Source: Paeniglutamicibacter antarcticus
GTDB lineage: Bacteria > Actinomycetota > Actinomycetes > Actinomycetales > Micrococcaceae
Direction of reading: 5' to 3'
Assembly: GCF_900010755.1 (NCBI RefSeq)
Contig: NZ_CZJT01000082.1
Location: 150,022-214,021, forward strand
DNA length: 64,000 nt
Position numbers and translations under genes: made by a program. The notes beneath the pieces are model-generated. The model saw nothing but the letters and a program-made list of their open reading frames with translations, made no database searches and was not told where the DNA came from. Positions 1 through 8,308 of the stretch are shown piece by piece; the stretch's first letter is position 1; every line of letters starts with the position of its first letter.

Positions 1-609
1 GGCTCCGGGCCCTGTCTGGATGAACCCCCGTGGCGGCACTACACGGTGCGCAACGTGCATGCCGGCGGATCCCGGCTTGATATCGACTTCGTGGTGCACC
101 CGGGAGGATTCGCTTCCGAATGGGCGGTGCGCGCGCAACCCGGGCACGTGCTGGGGGTGTTCACCACCAACGGGTCGCGTTCCTACTACGCCCCGCCGTC
201 CCGAACCCGGCGGCAGTTGCTGGTGGCCGATGCCACGGGCCTGCCAGGTCTCGGACGCATCATCGAGGGGCTGGAACCGGGCGCCGCGGCCACCGCGTTC
301 GTCGAAGTGCCGTCACAGCAAGACGTGCAACGGTTCGAGACCGCTGCGGATGTCACCTTCAGCTGGCTCATCGGCACCGGACTCGGGCGATCCCACAGTG
401 CACTGCCCGGGGCAGTCGAGGCCTGGGCAGCACCGGATGACCTCGACTATGCCTGGGTGGCCTGCGAGGCGGCCGCGAGTCGCCGGATCCGCCGCCACTT
501 GCGCGCCGGACTCGGGCTCGAACGCCGAAGCCACATAGCCGTCGGGTACTGGACCGACGGACACACCGGGCACTTCGAACAGGACGATCACGATGCGTCG
601 CCGAGCTGA
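1..609 (+). CDS. Siderophore-interacting FAD-binding protein (5' truncated by window edge)
   Basis: The reading frame is open from base 1, so the N-terminus lies outside the window. The visible 202 residues begin with the RHYTVRNVH segment typical of the FAD-binding barrel of the SIP family, followed by LDIDFVVHP and later the C-terminal SIP domain with QLLVADATGLPGLGRIIEGL. Family members are cytosolic NAD(P)H-dependent ferric-siderophore reductases that release iron from imported siderophores. The tail ends in the usual H-x-A-V-G-Y-W-x-D-G motif (near 535-552). It converges on the hydrolase at 646. No siderophore transporter is visible in the window. Family assignment is firm; the substrate is unknown. 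Confidence 0.85.
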   Translation, partial: GSGPCLDEPPWRHYTVRNVHAGGSRLDIDFVVHPGGFASEWAVRAQPGHVLGVFTTNGSRSYYAPPSRTRRQLLVADATGLPGLGRIIEGLEPGAAATAFVEVPSQQDVQRFETAADVTFSWLIGTGLGRSHSALPGAVEAWAAPDDLDYAWVACEAAASRRIRRHLRAGLGLERRSHIAVGYWTDGHTGHFEQDDHDASPS

Positions 610-645
610 TTGATGAGCTGATTGCCGGGGTGAACGCCGTGGGAC

Positions 646-1896
646 CTAGGCCACGAATTCGCCGCGCACCACGCGCAACAGCACCTCGGTGAGCAGGTCC
701 ACGCCCGCGACCATGTCATTGTCGCTGGTCAGCTCGCGTTCATTGTGGCTGATGCCCTCGACGCTGGGGACAAACAGCATGATGGTGGGTACCAGGTCCT
801 TCATGTTCGTCGAGTCGTGCCCGGCCAACGTGCGCACCACCCCGTGGCTCAGGCCCAGGGTATCTGCAGCTTCGGCGGCCAGCTTCAGGCCCGCCTGGTC
901 GTAGGCCTTGGCCCCCCAAACATGTTCGGCGCCGCGCTCGATCCGCACGTTTGCCATCTTTTCGATCTCCGCCACCCGGGCATGCAGGGCGGCATCGGCA
1001 GCTGCCAGCACGTCGGGATCGGTGGAGCGGACATCCACCAGCAGGTTCACGCGGCTGGCCACCACCACCGGCGAGTTAGGGAACACGTTGAATTCGCCGC
1101 AGGAGGTGATGACCATGTGCTGATCGGTCGAGTGCTCCAACGCGATCTCGCGGGCGGCAACCACCAACGCCGAGGCACCCAGCAGGGCGTCCTGGCGGTC
1201 GGCGATGATCGTCGCCCCGGTGTGGGCCTGGTCGCCGTGGACCACGAATTCGTACTTGTTGGCGCCCCAGGTCGATTCGACCAGTCCGATGGCCAGGCCG
1301 CGGTCCTCCAGGGAACGGCCCTGTTCGATGTGGATTTCCACGTAGGCGGAAACCGGTAGCTCGAAGTCGCCGATGGTGCCGATGGACTCCAGCGCCTCGC
1401 GCACGCTCACGCCGTGGGGGTCGGTGGTTTCCAGCACCTGGGCCGCCGAAAGCTTCCCGGTGTACACGGAGCTGCCCATCATCGAGGGCTTGAAGCGGCA
1501 GCCCTCCTCGTTGAACCAGTTGATGACGACGATGTTGAACTTCGCGGAAGATTCCTCGCCTGCCGCGGCCAGCTTTTCCTGCACGCGCTTGGCGGCGTGG
1601 GCGCCGGCGAGCACGCCGTAGGCCCCGTCGAAGCGTCCGCCCAAGGGCTGGGAATCCAGGTGGGAGCCCACCGCGATCCACGGGGCGCCGGGGGTCAGCT
1701 CGAGCATCGAGTACTGGTTGCCGACAACGTCGTAGTGGACGCCGAAACCGTGGCCCTCCACCAGGCCGCGGAACCAGTTGCGGTTCTGGCCGTCGGCAAC
1801 CGTGGCCGCCTGGCGGTCTACGCCGCCGCCTTGGGTGGCGCCGTGGCTGCTCATCGACACGAAGTCGGCGAGGAATGCTGCGTGGTGTGAAGTCAT
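646..1896 (-). CDS. M20 family Zn-dependent hydrolase, N-carbamoyl-amino-acid hydrolase/allantoate amidohydrolase type
   Basis: A 416-residue protein starting MTSHHAAF, with AGGAA just upstream of this ATG. An upstream in-frame extension is possible but is Arg/Pro-rich and looks non-coding. The di-metal site of the hydantoinase/carbamoylase group is visible: SHLDSQPLGGRFDG (His and bridging Asp), NEEGCRF (Glu pair), EIHIEQG (His) and HDSTNM (C-terminal His). Relatives cleave N-carbamoyl amino acids, allantoate or ureidoglycolate in the cytosol, releasing ammonia and CO2. It is the last gene of a minus-strand operon with a YtcJ-type amidohydrolase, a ThDP enzyme and an MHS transporter under a PucR-like regulator, which suggests it finishes breakdown of a cyclic amide or ureide. 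The exact substrate cannot be read from sequence. Confidence 0.88.
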   Translation of the reverse strand: MTSHHAAFLADFVSMSSHGATQGGGVDRQAATVADGQNRNWFRGLVEGHGFGVHYDVVGNQYSMLELTPGAPWIAVGSHLDSQPLGGRFDGAYGVLAGAHAAKRVQEKLAAAGEESSAKFNIVVINWFNEEGCRFKPSMMGSSVYTGKLSAAQVLETTDPHGVSVREALESIGTIGDFELPVSAYVEIHIEQGRSLEDRGLAIGLVESTWGANKYEFVVHGDQAHTGATIIADRQDALLGASALVVAAREIALEHSTDQHMVITSCGEFNVFPNSPVVVASRVNLLVDVRSTDPDVLAAADAALHARVAEIEKMANVRIERGAEHVWGAKAYDQAGLKLAAEAADTLGLSHGVVRTLAGHDSTNMKDLVPTIMLFVPSVEGISHNERELTSDNDMVAGVDLLTEVLLRVVRGEFVA

Positions 1897-1934
1897 TGGA
1901 TTTCCTGGGGTTGGTGGATCGATGGGGAGGGGGG

Positions 1935-3617
1935 TTAGACGGCGGCCGGGGCGTCGGCGGCCAGTGCGGAGTCGGTCAGTGCGCAGTAGCTCTGTTCGCC
2001 GCCGACGAAGGTGCCGATGACGTGCAGGGCCGCGATGTCTTCGGTCTCCAGCGGGGATTCGGAGAGCACCACGAAGTCGGCGAGCTTGCCGCGGGACAGG
2101 GACCCGCGGTCGCCGAACTGGCCGGTGGCCCGCGCCGCATTGACCGTGTACAGGCGCAGGGCCTCCAACGGGGAGAGGCATTCGGACGCCCCGCCCAGCA
2201 CGCGTCCCTTTTCGGTGCGGCGGTCCACGGCCGAGGCCATCGCACGGCGGACGTTGTTATCTGCCACCGGCAGGTCGGAGCTGCCTGCAGCCAGCACGCC
2301 GGCCTCCAGGAGCGAGGCGCCGCGGTAGAGCCAGCCCTCGCGTTCGGGCCCGACAAGCTGGGCAAACTGGTCGCCCAGCGGGCCGATGAAGGAAGCCTGC
2401 GGGGTCACCGCGATGCCGTGCCTGGCCACCGCGGCCACCTGGTCCGGGCGGGCGATGCCGAAGTGCTCAATCCGGTTGGGCAGCGCGTTGGGCCCGTGCT
2501 TCTCCTGCAGGCCGGAAATGATCTCGATGGCCAGGTCGATGGCCGCGTCGCCGATGGCGTGCAGGGCCACCGGCCAGCCGGAACGGTAGGCGGAGGACAC
2601 CCTTTCGAGGTACTGCGCCGGGGTGTCCAGCAGGTAGCCGGTGTTGTGCTGGTGCCCGCAGTAGTCCTCCGTCACGGCGGCGGTGGCTCCCAACAGCGAC
2701 CCGTCCATGAAGACCTTGACAGGTCCCAGCGACAGGTGTTCGTTGCCGAAGCCCGCCCGGATGCCAAGGCCCAGGCCGCGGCCGCCCCCGGTGCCGTGAG
2801 CGTCTGCCGCGTGCGAGGTCTGCTCTTCCAGTGCGTCGAGCGCCGGCATGAGCTGGGCGCGGGCGTGCAGGCGGCCGGTGTCCAGGGCCTGTTGGTAGGC
2901 GGTGATTTCGATGGGGGAATGGCCTATCCAGCCGCCGCCGATGCCGGCCTCGGTGAAGGAGGTGATGCCCTCGGCGGCATAACGCGTGGTTGCCGCGTCC
3001 AGCGCCCCGATGATTTGCTCCACGGAGTACGGCAGCAGCAGGTTCTGGATCAATCCCTGGGCCGATTCCTCAACCAGGCCGGTGAAGTTTCCGTCCGCGT
3101 CCCTGACCACGGCGCCGCCCACCGGGTTGGCGAAGTCCCCGGCAAACGCCCCTGCAAGGGCCAGCGTGGCGGTGTTGGTGATGGATGCGTGCCCCGAAAC
3201 GTGGCGCAGGTACAGCGGGCGGTCCCCGGTGATCGCATCCAGCCGGTTGATGTCAGGGAACAGGCCGCCGTGGTGCTTGTGGTTGAAGCCCGTGCCGTTG
3301 AGCCACACACCTGGCTGGTCCGCCAGCCGCAGCATCTCGGATTCGAGCAGGGCGTAGAGTTCCTCCAGCCCGCGGGCGGGGGAGAGGTCAAGTGCCGCCA
3401 GGCCCAGTCCCCACCAGGTGGTGTGGCAGTGGGCGTCGATGAAGCCGGGGGTGATGGTGGCGTCGCCGAAGTCCTCAACGCGGTCGGCGGTGCAGCCGGC
3501 CAGCTCTTCGTCGAACCCGACAATCCGGCCGCCGATGACGCCCATCTCGCGGGCGCTCGGGCGGGCCTCGTCCATGGTGAGGATGCTGCCGGCGCGGATG
3601 ATCAAATCGAGCCTCAT
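1935..3617 (-). CDS. Amidohydrolase 3 (YtcJ-like) family metal-dependent hydrolase
   Basis: 560 residues. The first strand MRLDLIIRAGSILTMD and TPGFIDAHCHTTWWG (metal-binding H-x-H) are the signature of the amidohydrolase superfamily, and the rest follows the YtcJ subfamily: GHASITNT, KVFMDGSLLGATAA, VALHAIGDAAID, IEHFGIA and the C-terminal GSDLPVADNNVRRAM. Characterised YtcJ relatives include N-substituted formamide deformylases; other members act on cyclic amides. The start ATG overlaps the stop of the upstream ThDP gene by 4 bp (ATGA), so the two are translationally coupled. The next gene follows after 38 bp. Substrate is unknown. Confidence 0.85.
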   Translation of the reverse strand: MRLDLIIRAGSILTMDEARPSAREMGVIGGRIVGFDEELAGCTADRVEDFGDATITPGFIDAHCHTTWWGLGLAALDLSPARGLEELYALLESEMLRLADQPGVWLNGTGFNHKHHGGLFPDINRLDAITGDRPLYLRHVSGHASITNTATLALAGAFAGDFANPVGGAVVRDADGNFTGLVEESAQGLIQNLLLPYSVEQIIGALDAATTRYAAEGITSFTEAGIGGGWIGHSPIEITAYQQALDTGRLHARAQLMPALDALEEQTSHAADAHGTGGGRGLGLGIRAGFGNEHLSLGPVKVFMDGSLLGATAAVTEDYCGHQHNTGYLLDTPAQYLERVSSAYRSGWPVALHAIGDAAIDLAIEIISGLQEKHGPNALPNRIEHFGIARPDQVAAVARHGIAVTPQASFIGPLGDQFAQLVGPEREGWLYRGASLLEAGVLAAGSSDLPVADNNVRRAMASAVDRRTEKGRVLGGASECLSPLEALRLYTVNAARATGQFGDRGSLSRGKLADFVVLSESPLETEDIAALHVIGTFVGGEQSYCALTDSALAADAPAAV

Positions 3618-5269
3618 GCGTTGGCCTGCGCAGTCTGTGAATCGGTGCTGTACGCTTTGGTGCCCGGGCCCATGGTGGCGGGGTCGGTCTTCAGGTGCAG
3701 CACCGCGGGCAGGCCACTGGCCAGGGCCCGGCCGAGCGCCGGGGCGAACTCCTCGGTGGTGGCGACGAATTCGCCGTGGCCGCCGAAGGATTCGATCCAC
3801 TGTGCGAAGTCAGGGTTGCTCATCGAGGTGCCGGAGGGGCGCTGCGGGTAGTGCCGGCGCTGGTGGTCGACGATGGTGCCGTAGATGCCGTTGTCCACCA
3901 CGATCACCAGCGGGGTGCCGCCGTGGGCAAAGGAAACGGCAAGTTCCTGGGCGTTCATGAAGAAGTCCCCGTCACCGCAAATGGCCACCACGTGGCGGCC
4001 CGGGTGCATGATGCTTGCCGCAACTGCAGCGGGAACGGAGAGCCCCATGGCGCCGTTGCGCGGTCCGGCCAAGGACTTGGGTCCGTGGTGGGAGAGGTAG
4101 CGGTGGCCCCACAGCGTGGCGTTGCCAGCGCCGTAGGTGATGATGCGGTCCGGATCCAGCGCGGCTTCAAGGGATTCGAAGGCCAGGCCCAGGTCCACGC
4201 CGGTGCCGCCATCGGCCCCGGGGACTGTGAAGTCCAGCTGCTCTTGGCGCAGCGTTTGGATCCACGCGCTGCCCCGGGTTCCGCGGACCTGACCGCCGGC
4301 GGGAAGCGCCGGGACCAGTTGCGCCGGACCGACGCCCAGGTGGGCATCGATGCGTCCGGCGTGGCCGGTCAGTCCGGCGTCAAGGGAAACGACGATCGTC
4401 GGGGTGTCCAGCGCTGCCGTGTAGCCCTCGGAGAGCACATCGCCCCGGGTGCAACCGATGAAGACCAGAAGGTCGGCTTCGTTCAGCGCCTTCACGGTGC
4501 GCTCGGCGCGGCCGTAACCAAGCCAGCCCGCGTAGGCGGGGGCGTCGTGGTCGATGACGTCGTAGGCGCGCCAATCGGCAAGCACCGGCACGCGGGCCGC
4601 GGCGGCGAATTCGGCAAGTGTGGAAGAGGTGGCCGAGTCCCAGCCGTCCCCGCCAACGATGATCGCCGGACGGGATGCCTCGCGCAGCAGGGAGCACAAC
4701 GACTCGAGGCCCGCGGCGCTTGGAGCGGCATCGGGCAGCGGAAGCACCGGCGGGACGGGGGCGGAGGTCAGGCGGACCAGGACGTCTTCGGGCAAGCCCA
4801 CCACCACGGGGCCGGGGCGTCCGGTGGAGGCAAGGCGCATGGCACGTGCCACCACGTCGCCGGCCTGGTGCTCGTCGTCGAGCACAAACACTGCCTTGGC
4901 GGTGGTGGAGAACCAGCCCTCCAGGCTGAACTCCTGGAAGGAATCGCGGCCGCGGTCGGCCAGCGGGATCAGCCCCACAAAGAGCACCATCGCGGTGGCG
5001 TCCTGCCAGGCGGTGTGGATCGCGATCATGGCATTTGCGGCGCCGGGGCCGCGGGTGACCATGGCGACGCCCGGGGTTTCGCCCAGCCGGCCCTCGGCCA
5101 GTGCCATGAAGCCTGCACCGCCCTCGTGGCGGGTGACAACCGTGTGGATGGAGGAGTCGTGCAGACCGTCGAGGACGTCCAGGTAGCTTTCGCCCGGCAC
5201 CGCGTAGACGCGTGCCACACCGTGGGCTTCGAGGGTTTTGACGATGAGGTGGCCAGCTGACATGGTCAT
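3614..5269 (-). CDS. Thiamine-diphosphate-dependent enzyme (acetolactate synthase-like)
   Basis: 551 residues with the three-domain layout of ThDP enzymes. The N-terminal Pyr domain has VPGESYLDVLDGL with the catalytic Glu in TRHEGGAGFMA. A central Rossmann-like domain follows, then a C-terminal PP domain with GDGDFFMNAQELA and VVDNGIYGTIVDHQ, the GDG-to-N cofactor-binding motif. Such enzymes decarboxylate 2-oxo acids or cleave/ligate C-C bonds. Two in-frame ATGs lie at 5269 and 5263; AAAGGA sits 12 nt before the first. Placement between an MHS transporter and two C-N hydrolases is unusual for biosynthetic acetolactate synthase and argues for a catabolic 2-oxo acid (for example after hydrolysis of a cyclic amide). 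Reaction not determined. Confidence 0.85.
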   Translation of the reverse strand: MTMSAGHLIVKTLEAHGVARVYAVPGESYLDVLDGLHDSSIHTVVTRHEGGAGFMALAEGRLGETPGVAMVTRGPGAANAMIAIHTAWQDATAMVLFVGLIPLADRGRDSFQEFSLEGWFSTTAKAVFVLDDEHQAGDVVARAMRLASTGRPGPVVVGLPEDVLVRLTSAPVPPVLPLPDAAPSAAGLESLCSLLREASRPAIIVGGDGWDSATSSTLAEFAAAARVPVLADWRAYDVIDHDAPAYAGWLGYGRAERTVKALNEADLLVFIGCTRGDVLSEGYTAALDTPTIVVSLDAGLTGHAGRIDAHLGVGPAQLVPALPAGGQVRGTRGSAWIQTLRQEQLDFTVPGADGGTGVDLGLAFESLEAALDPDRIITYGAGNATLWGHRYLSHHGPKSLAGPRNGAMGLSVPAAVAASIMHPGRHVVAICGDGDFFMNAQELAVSFAHGGTPLVIVVDNGIYGTIVDHQRRHYPQRPSGTSMSNPDFAQWIESFGGHGEFVATTEEFAPALGRALASGLPAVLHLKTDPATMGPGTKAYSTDSQTAQANA

Positions 5270-5382
5270 GAGCGGTCGTGGTCCTTTGCGGTGGAGCGTA
5301 AAGAGTGGAGCGTAAAAAGGGGAAGTAACCGGTGTGCACCGCGGGTCTTGGGGGGATTCCCGCGGGGCACACCGGAGGCTTG

Positions 5383-6705
5383 TCAGTGCTTGAAGCCGGG
5401 CAGGTCGACGCTGAGCTTCGGGGCGATGACGCCGGCAACCGCGGTGAACAGCGAGAGGAAGATCAGCATCGCCGCGGCGGGCCACCAGTGGTTGGACGCG
5501 GAGGCGACCAGGGCTGTGGCCATCAGCGGGATGAATCCGGAGATCATTCCTGCGGTGTTCTGTGCGAAGCCCACTCCGGTGTAGCGGGTCTTGGCCGGGA
5601 ACAACCCGGTGAGCACCGTGCCGGAGGCTGCATAGGGCAGCGAGAGCGCGGCCACGGCCAGGGTCATGCCGCCGATGACCAGCACGTCGTTGCCGGATTC
5701 GATCATCATGAACGAAGGCCACGCGATGATGGCGGAGAAGATGCCGCCGTAGGTGATGACCTTGGAGGAGCCAAAGCGTTCGCCCAGGCGGCCGCCGAGG
5801 ATCAGCACGGGGATTTCAACGACCGCGGCAATGATGCCGCCCAGCAGCATCAGCGAACGCTCGTATTCCAGGACGTTGACGCCGTACCAAACCACGAACG
5901 CTGTCACCAGGTAGAAACCGCCGATGCCGAGCATGCCAGCGGCCATGCCGATGATGATCTGCTTCCAGGATTCCTTCAGCGTGGTGCGGATCGGGGCCTT
6001 TTCGGTCTCGCCCTTTTCCATGAGTTCCTTGAAGACCGGGGATTCGTCAAGGCGGCTGCGGATGTACAGGGCCACCAACAACATCGGGATGGCTGCAAGG
6101 AACGGGATGCGCCAGCCCCAGGCATCGAAGTTTGCCTTGGAGAGCCAGATGGTCATCAGGAAGAAGCCGCCGGAGGACAGGATGGTGCCGATCGGCGAAC
6201 CGATCTGCGGCAGGGCCGCGTAGCGGGCGCGGCGGTGCAGCGGGGCGTTTTCCACCACGATGGTCATGGCGCCGGACCATTCGCCGCCAACGAACAACCC
6301 CTGCATGATGCGCAGGAGCACCAGCAGGATCGGGGCGGCGATGCCCACGGCTGCGTAGGTCGGCAGCATGCCGATCAGGCCGGTGATGATGCCGATGCCG
6401 ACGATGGTGACCATCAGCGTCTTGCGGCGCCCGATCTTGTCGCCCATCACGCCGAAGATCATGCCGCCGATGGGGCGGGCCACGAGTCCGACGCCGAAGG
6501 TGGCGAAGGCGGCCATGGCGGCCGCTGTGGCGTTCTGGCTGGCGAAGAACTGGACGTTGAAGACCAATGCCGCGGCGGCGCTGAAGAGGAAGAAGTCGTA
6601 CCACTCCATGGCGGTGCCGATGAGGGCGCCGATGGCAACCTTGGTGGCCTCCTTGTCGGAGATCTGCCGTGTTGCACCCGCTTCGAGTGTTCCAGTGTGG
6701 GTCAT
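5383..6705 (-). CDS. MFS transporter, metabolite:H+ symporter (MHS/ShiA-ProP) family
   Basis: 440 residues with twelve hydrophobic segments. The MHS hallmarks are present: GTAMEWYDFFLF in TM1, GDKIGRRKTLM in the TM2-3 loop and RIMQGLFVGGEWSGA in TM4-5. The family imports dicarboxylates, betaines, shikimate and similar small anions with protons. It is the first gene of the operon running down to 646, separated from the next by 113 bp, and is transcribed divergently from the PucR-like regulator, so it is probably the uptake system for the operon's substrate. The start at 6705 follows an A-rich stretch without a strong Shine-Dalgarno. Confidence 0.87.
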   Translation of the reverse strand: MTHTGTLEAGATRQISDKEATKVAIGALIGTAMEWYDFFLFSAAAALVFNVQFFASQNATAAAMAAFATFGVGLVARPIGGMIFGVMGDKIGRRKTLMVTIVGIGIITGLIGMLPTYAAVGIAAPILLVLLRIMQGLFVGGEWSGAMTIVVENAPLHRRARYAALPQIGSPIGTILSSGGFFLMTIWLSKANFDAWGWRIPFLAAIPMLLVALYIRSRLDESPVFKELMEKGETEKAPIRTTLKESWKQIIIGMAAGMLGIGGFYLVTAFVVWYGVNVLEYERSLMLLGGIIAAVVEIPVLILGGRLGERFGSSKVITYGGIFSAIIAWPSFMMIESGNDVLVIGGMTLAVAALSLPYAASGTVLTGLFPAKTRYTGVGFAQNTAGMISGFIPLMATALVASASNHWWPAAAMLIFLSLFTAVAGVIAPKLSVDLPGFKH

Positions 6706-6842
6706 GGGATTTTTCTGCCTGATCTCAAGGGGAGGGCCGTTGCGTCGCTGCATGCCATCCGGCTGGTGGGGATGATGACCATCTTGCCAAGGATTTGCGG
6801 TGATGCGGCGCACGTTTCACAACGAGTTCCACGCCACAAACG

Positions 6843-6867
6843 GTGCAAATGCACATAATATGGAGGG
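6843..6867 (+). promoter_or_regulatory. Promoter of the PucR-like gene with overlapping 12-bp palindrome
   Basis: A perfect inverted repeat GTGCA-AA-TGCAC (6843-6854) touches the -10 box TAATAT (6856-6861). The latter is six bases before the ATG at 6868, so transcription probably begins at the start codon (leaderless). A repressor bound to the palindrome would block this promoter and could also act on the divergent transporter operon. The PucR-like protein is the obvious candidate binder; this is inference. Confidence 0.5.
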
Positions 6868-8052
6868 ATGTTAACGCCGCGTTTCCATAACAGCACGCAA
6901 AACGTTCAATTTGACGACGAGCAACGATGGGCCGACCTGCTGGCAAAGCTTGACGTCGGGGTCCTGACCGACGAGTTCATCGCCCGCGTGACAGGCATTC
7001 CCATCTATGCCGAGGCGCCGCTGCCGCTGAGCGAAATCAGGCGCACCGGACGCGCCTCCTTCGATGCCTTGATCAAGGCCATGAAGGAAACCTCCGACGC
7101 ACCGGACTTCGTGCGCGCCCGCAAGGCGATCGCCATGGATGTCGGGGTTTCCCGCGCTCGCGCCGGGGTTCCCATCGAGGCACTCATGACGGCCATCAGG
7201 CTGGATTTCTCTATCATCTGGTCGGCCATCACCTCGATTGCCGGGCCTGAGGACGCGTTGCTGCTGGTGGGCCACACGGCGCGCGTTTGGGAGGTTGTGG
7301 ACGGGTATGCGGGTGAAACCCAACGGGCCTACGTCGCCGAGCTGGCCAGAATCCAGGCCGAGGCCGCAAGCATGCGCCAGGGCTATTTGGCCACGCTGTT
7401 CAGCGAAAAAGACCTTGTCGAGGAGACCCTCGAACGCATTGCGGCCGAGCTTGGCCAATCCTTGCGGACCGAATATGTGGTGGTTGCCGCGATGGGGGAA
7501 CAAATCCCTGCCCTGCGCCTGGCCCTTGCCACCGAGCGGGCCTCCGCCGGTGTGTTCACGCACTCGCTTTCCGACGCGCTGATCGTCTTCTACCCCTTCG
7601 ACGCCCGCGCCGGATCCGAGTGCCAGCGGTTGGGAGCCCGGCTGGAAAACACCAGTTGCGGCATGATCACCGACCCGCGCACGCTTGCCGCCATCCCGCG
7701 GGCTTCGCTGGTGGCCAGATCGTTGGCGCAATTGCTGGATCCCGGTGAACACGGGGCCATGACGTGGGCGCGTGGCTGGGCGCGCATGGCCAGGCTGGAA
7801 TTGGCGGAGGCCGGGGCCCCGGGGCTCGAGGAAGTCGAACGGGCCTTGGCGAAGTGCAGCGCCACCGAGCGCAGGAGGCTTACCGAGTCGGCGCGCGCCT
7901 ACCTTCGCACGGGCAGCATTTCCACTGCCGCCGAGGAATTGTTCTGCCACCGGAACACGTTGATGAACAGGCTCAAGCGTTTCGCCGAACTGACGGGTGT
8001 GGACCCGACGATTCCCGAGCAAGCAGCGCAACTGGTGGTGGGTTGGTCGTAG
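6868..8052 (+). CDS. PucR/CdaR-family transcriptional regulator
   Basis: 394 residues. The C-terminal PucR-type helix-turn-helix is clear: YLRTGSISTAAEELFCHRNT followed by LMNRLKRFAELTGVDP. The N-terminal two thirds is the RsbT co-antagonist-like/GGDEF-derived region common to this family, which senses a metabolite. It is divergent from the transporter/ThDP/amidohydrolase/carbamoylase operon (646-6705) and is very likely its regulator. Members control purine, allantoin or sugar-acid catabolism in other bacteria. GGAGGG abuts the ATG directly, too close to serve as a Shine-Dalgarno, while TAATAT is six bases upstream, so the mRNA is probably leaderless. The 256 bp that follow hold only the next gene's promoter. 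Confidence 0.85.
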   Translation: MLTPRFHNSTQNVQFDDEQRWADLLAKLDVGVLTDEFIARVTGIPIYAEAPLPLSEIRRTGRASFDALIKAMKETSDAPDFVRARKAIAMDVGVSRARAGVPIEALMTAIRLDFSIIWSAITSIAGPEDALLLVGHTARVWEVVDGYAGETQRAYVAELARIQAEAASMRQGYLATLFSEKDLVEETLERIAAELGQSLRTEYVVVAAMGEQIPALRLALATERASAGVFTHSLSDALIVFYPFDARAGSECQRLGARLENTSCGMITDPRTLAAIPRASLVARSLAQLLDPGEHGAMTWARGWARMARLELAEAGAPGLEEVERALAKCSATERRRLTESARAYLRTGSISTAAEELFCHRNTLMNRLKRFAELTGVDPTIPEQAAQLVVGWS

Positions 8053-8270
8053 AACACGAGGCGCAAATTCACCCGCCGTTTGATGAGCACCGCTGGCATC
8101 GTGTTGCCTACGGCCTTTTACTCAAGCCCAGGCGCGGGACGATTACGGAGTTATGCTCGGCGGTGGCCCGCGCGCCAGCGGTTTCGCCGTGGACAGTGGT
8201 CATCGACAGTTGGGCCTCAACGACGATCCCCGTAAAATATAGAACACTTATTCACACGCTGCGGATAATC

Positions 8271-8308
8271 TCGACTAAGAGTCGGTTATATATTCTATAA
8301 TTGGGAGT
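8271..8308 (+). promoter_or_regulatory. Promoter of the DUF222/HNH gene
   Basis: A perfect TATAAT at 8296-8301 lies seven bases before the ATG at 8309, with TCGACT (8271-8276) as a weak -35 at a long spacing of 19 bp. Initiation would fall on the start codon. The AT-rich stretch 8225-8300 stands out from the surrounding GC-rich DNA. Confidence 0.45.

Noticed and set aside
1875..6858. Long open frames on the + strand opposite the hydrolase, ThDP and transporter genes (up to 658 codons)
   Set aside because: They are antisense shadows caused by high GC in third codon positions; they have no family motifs, while the minus-strand frames have complete domain signatures.
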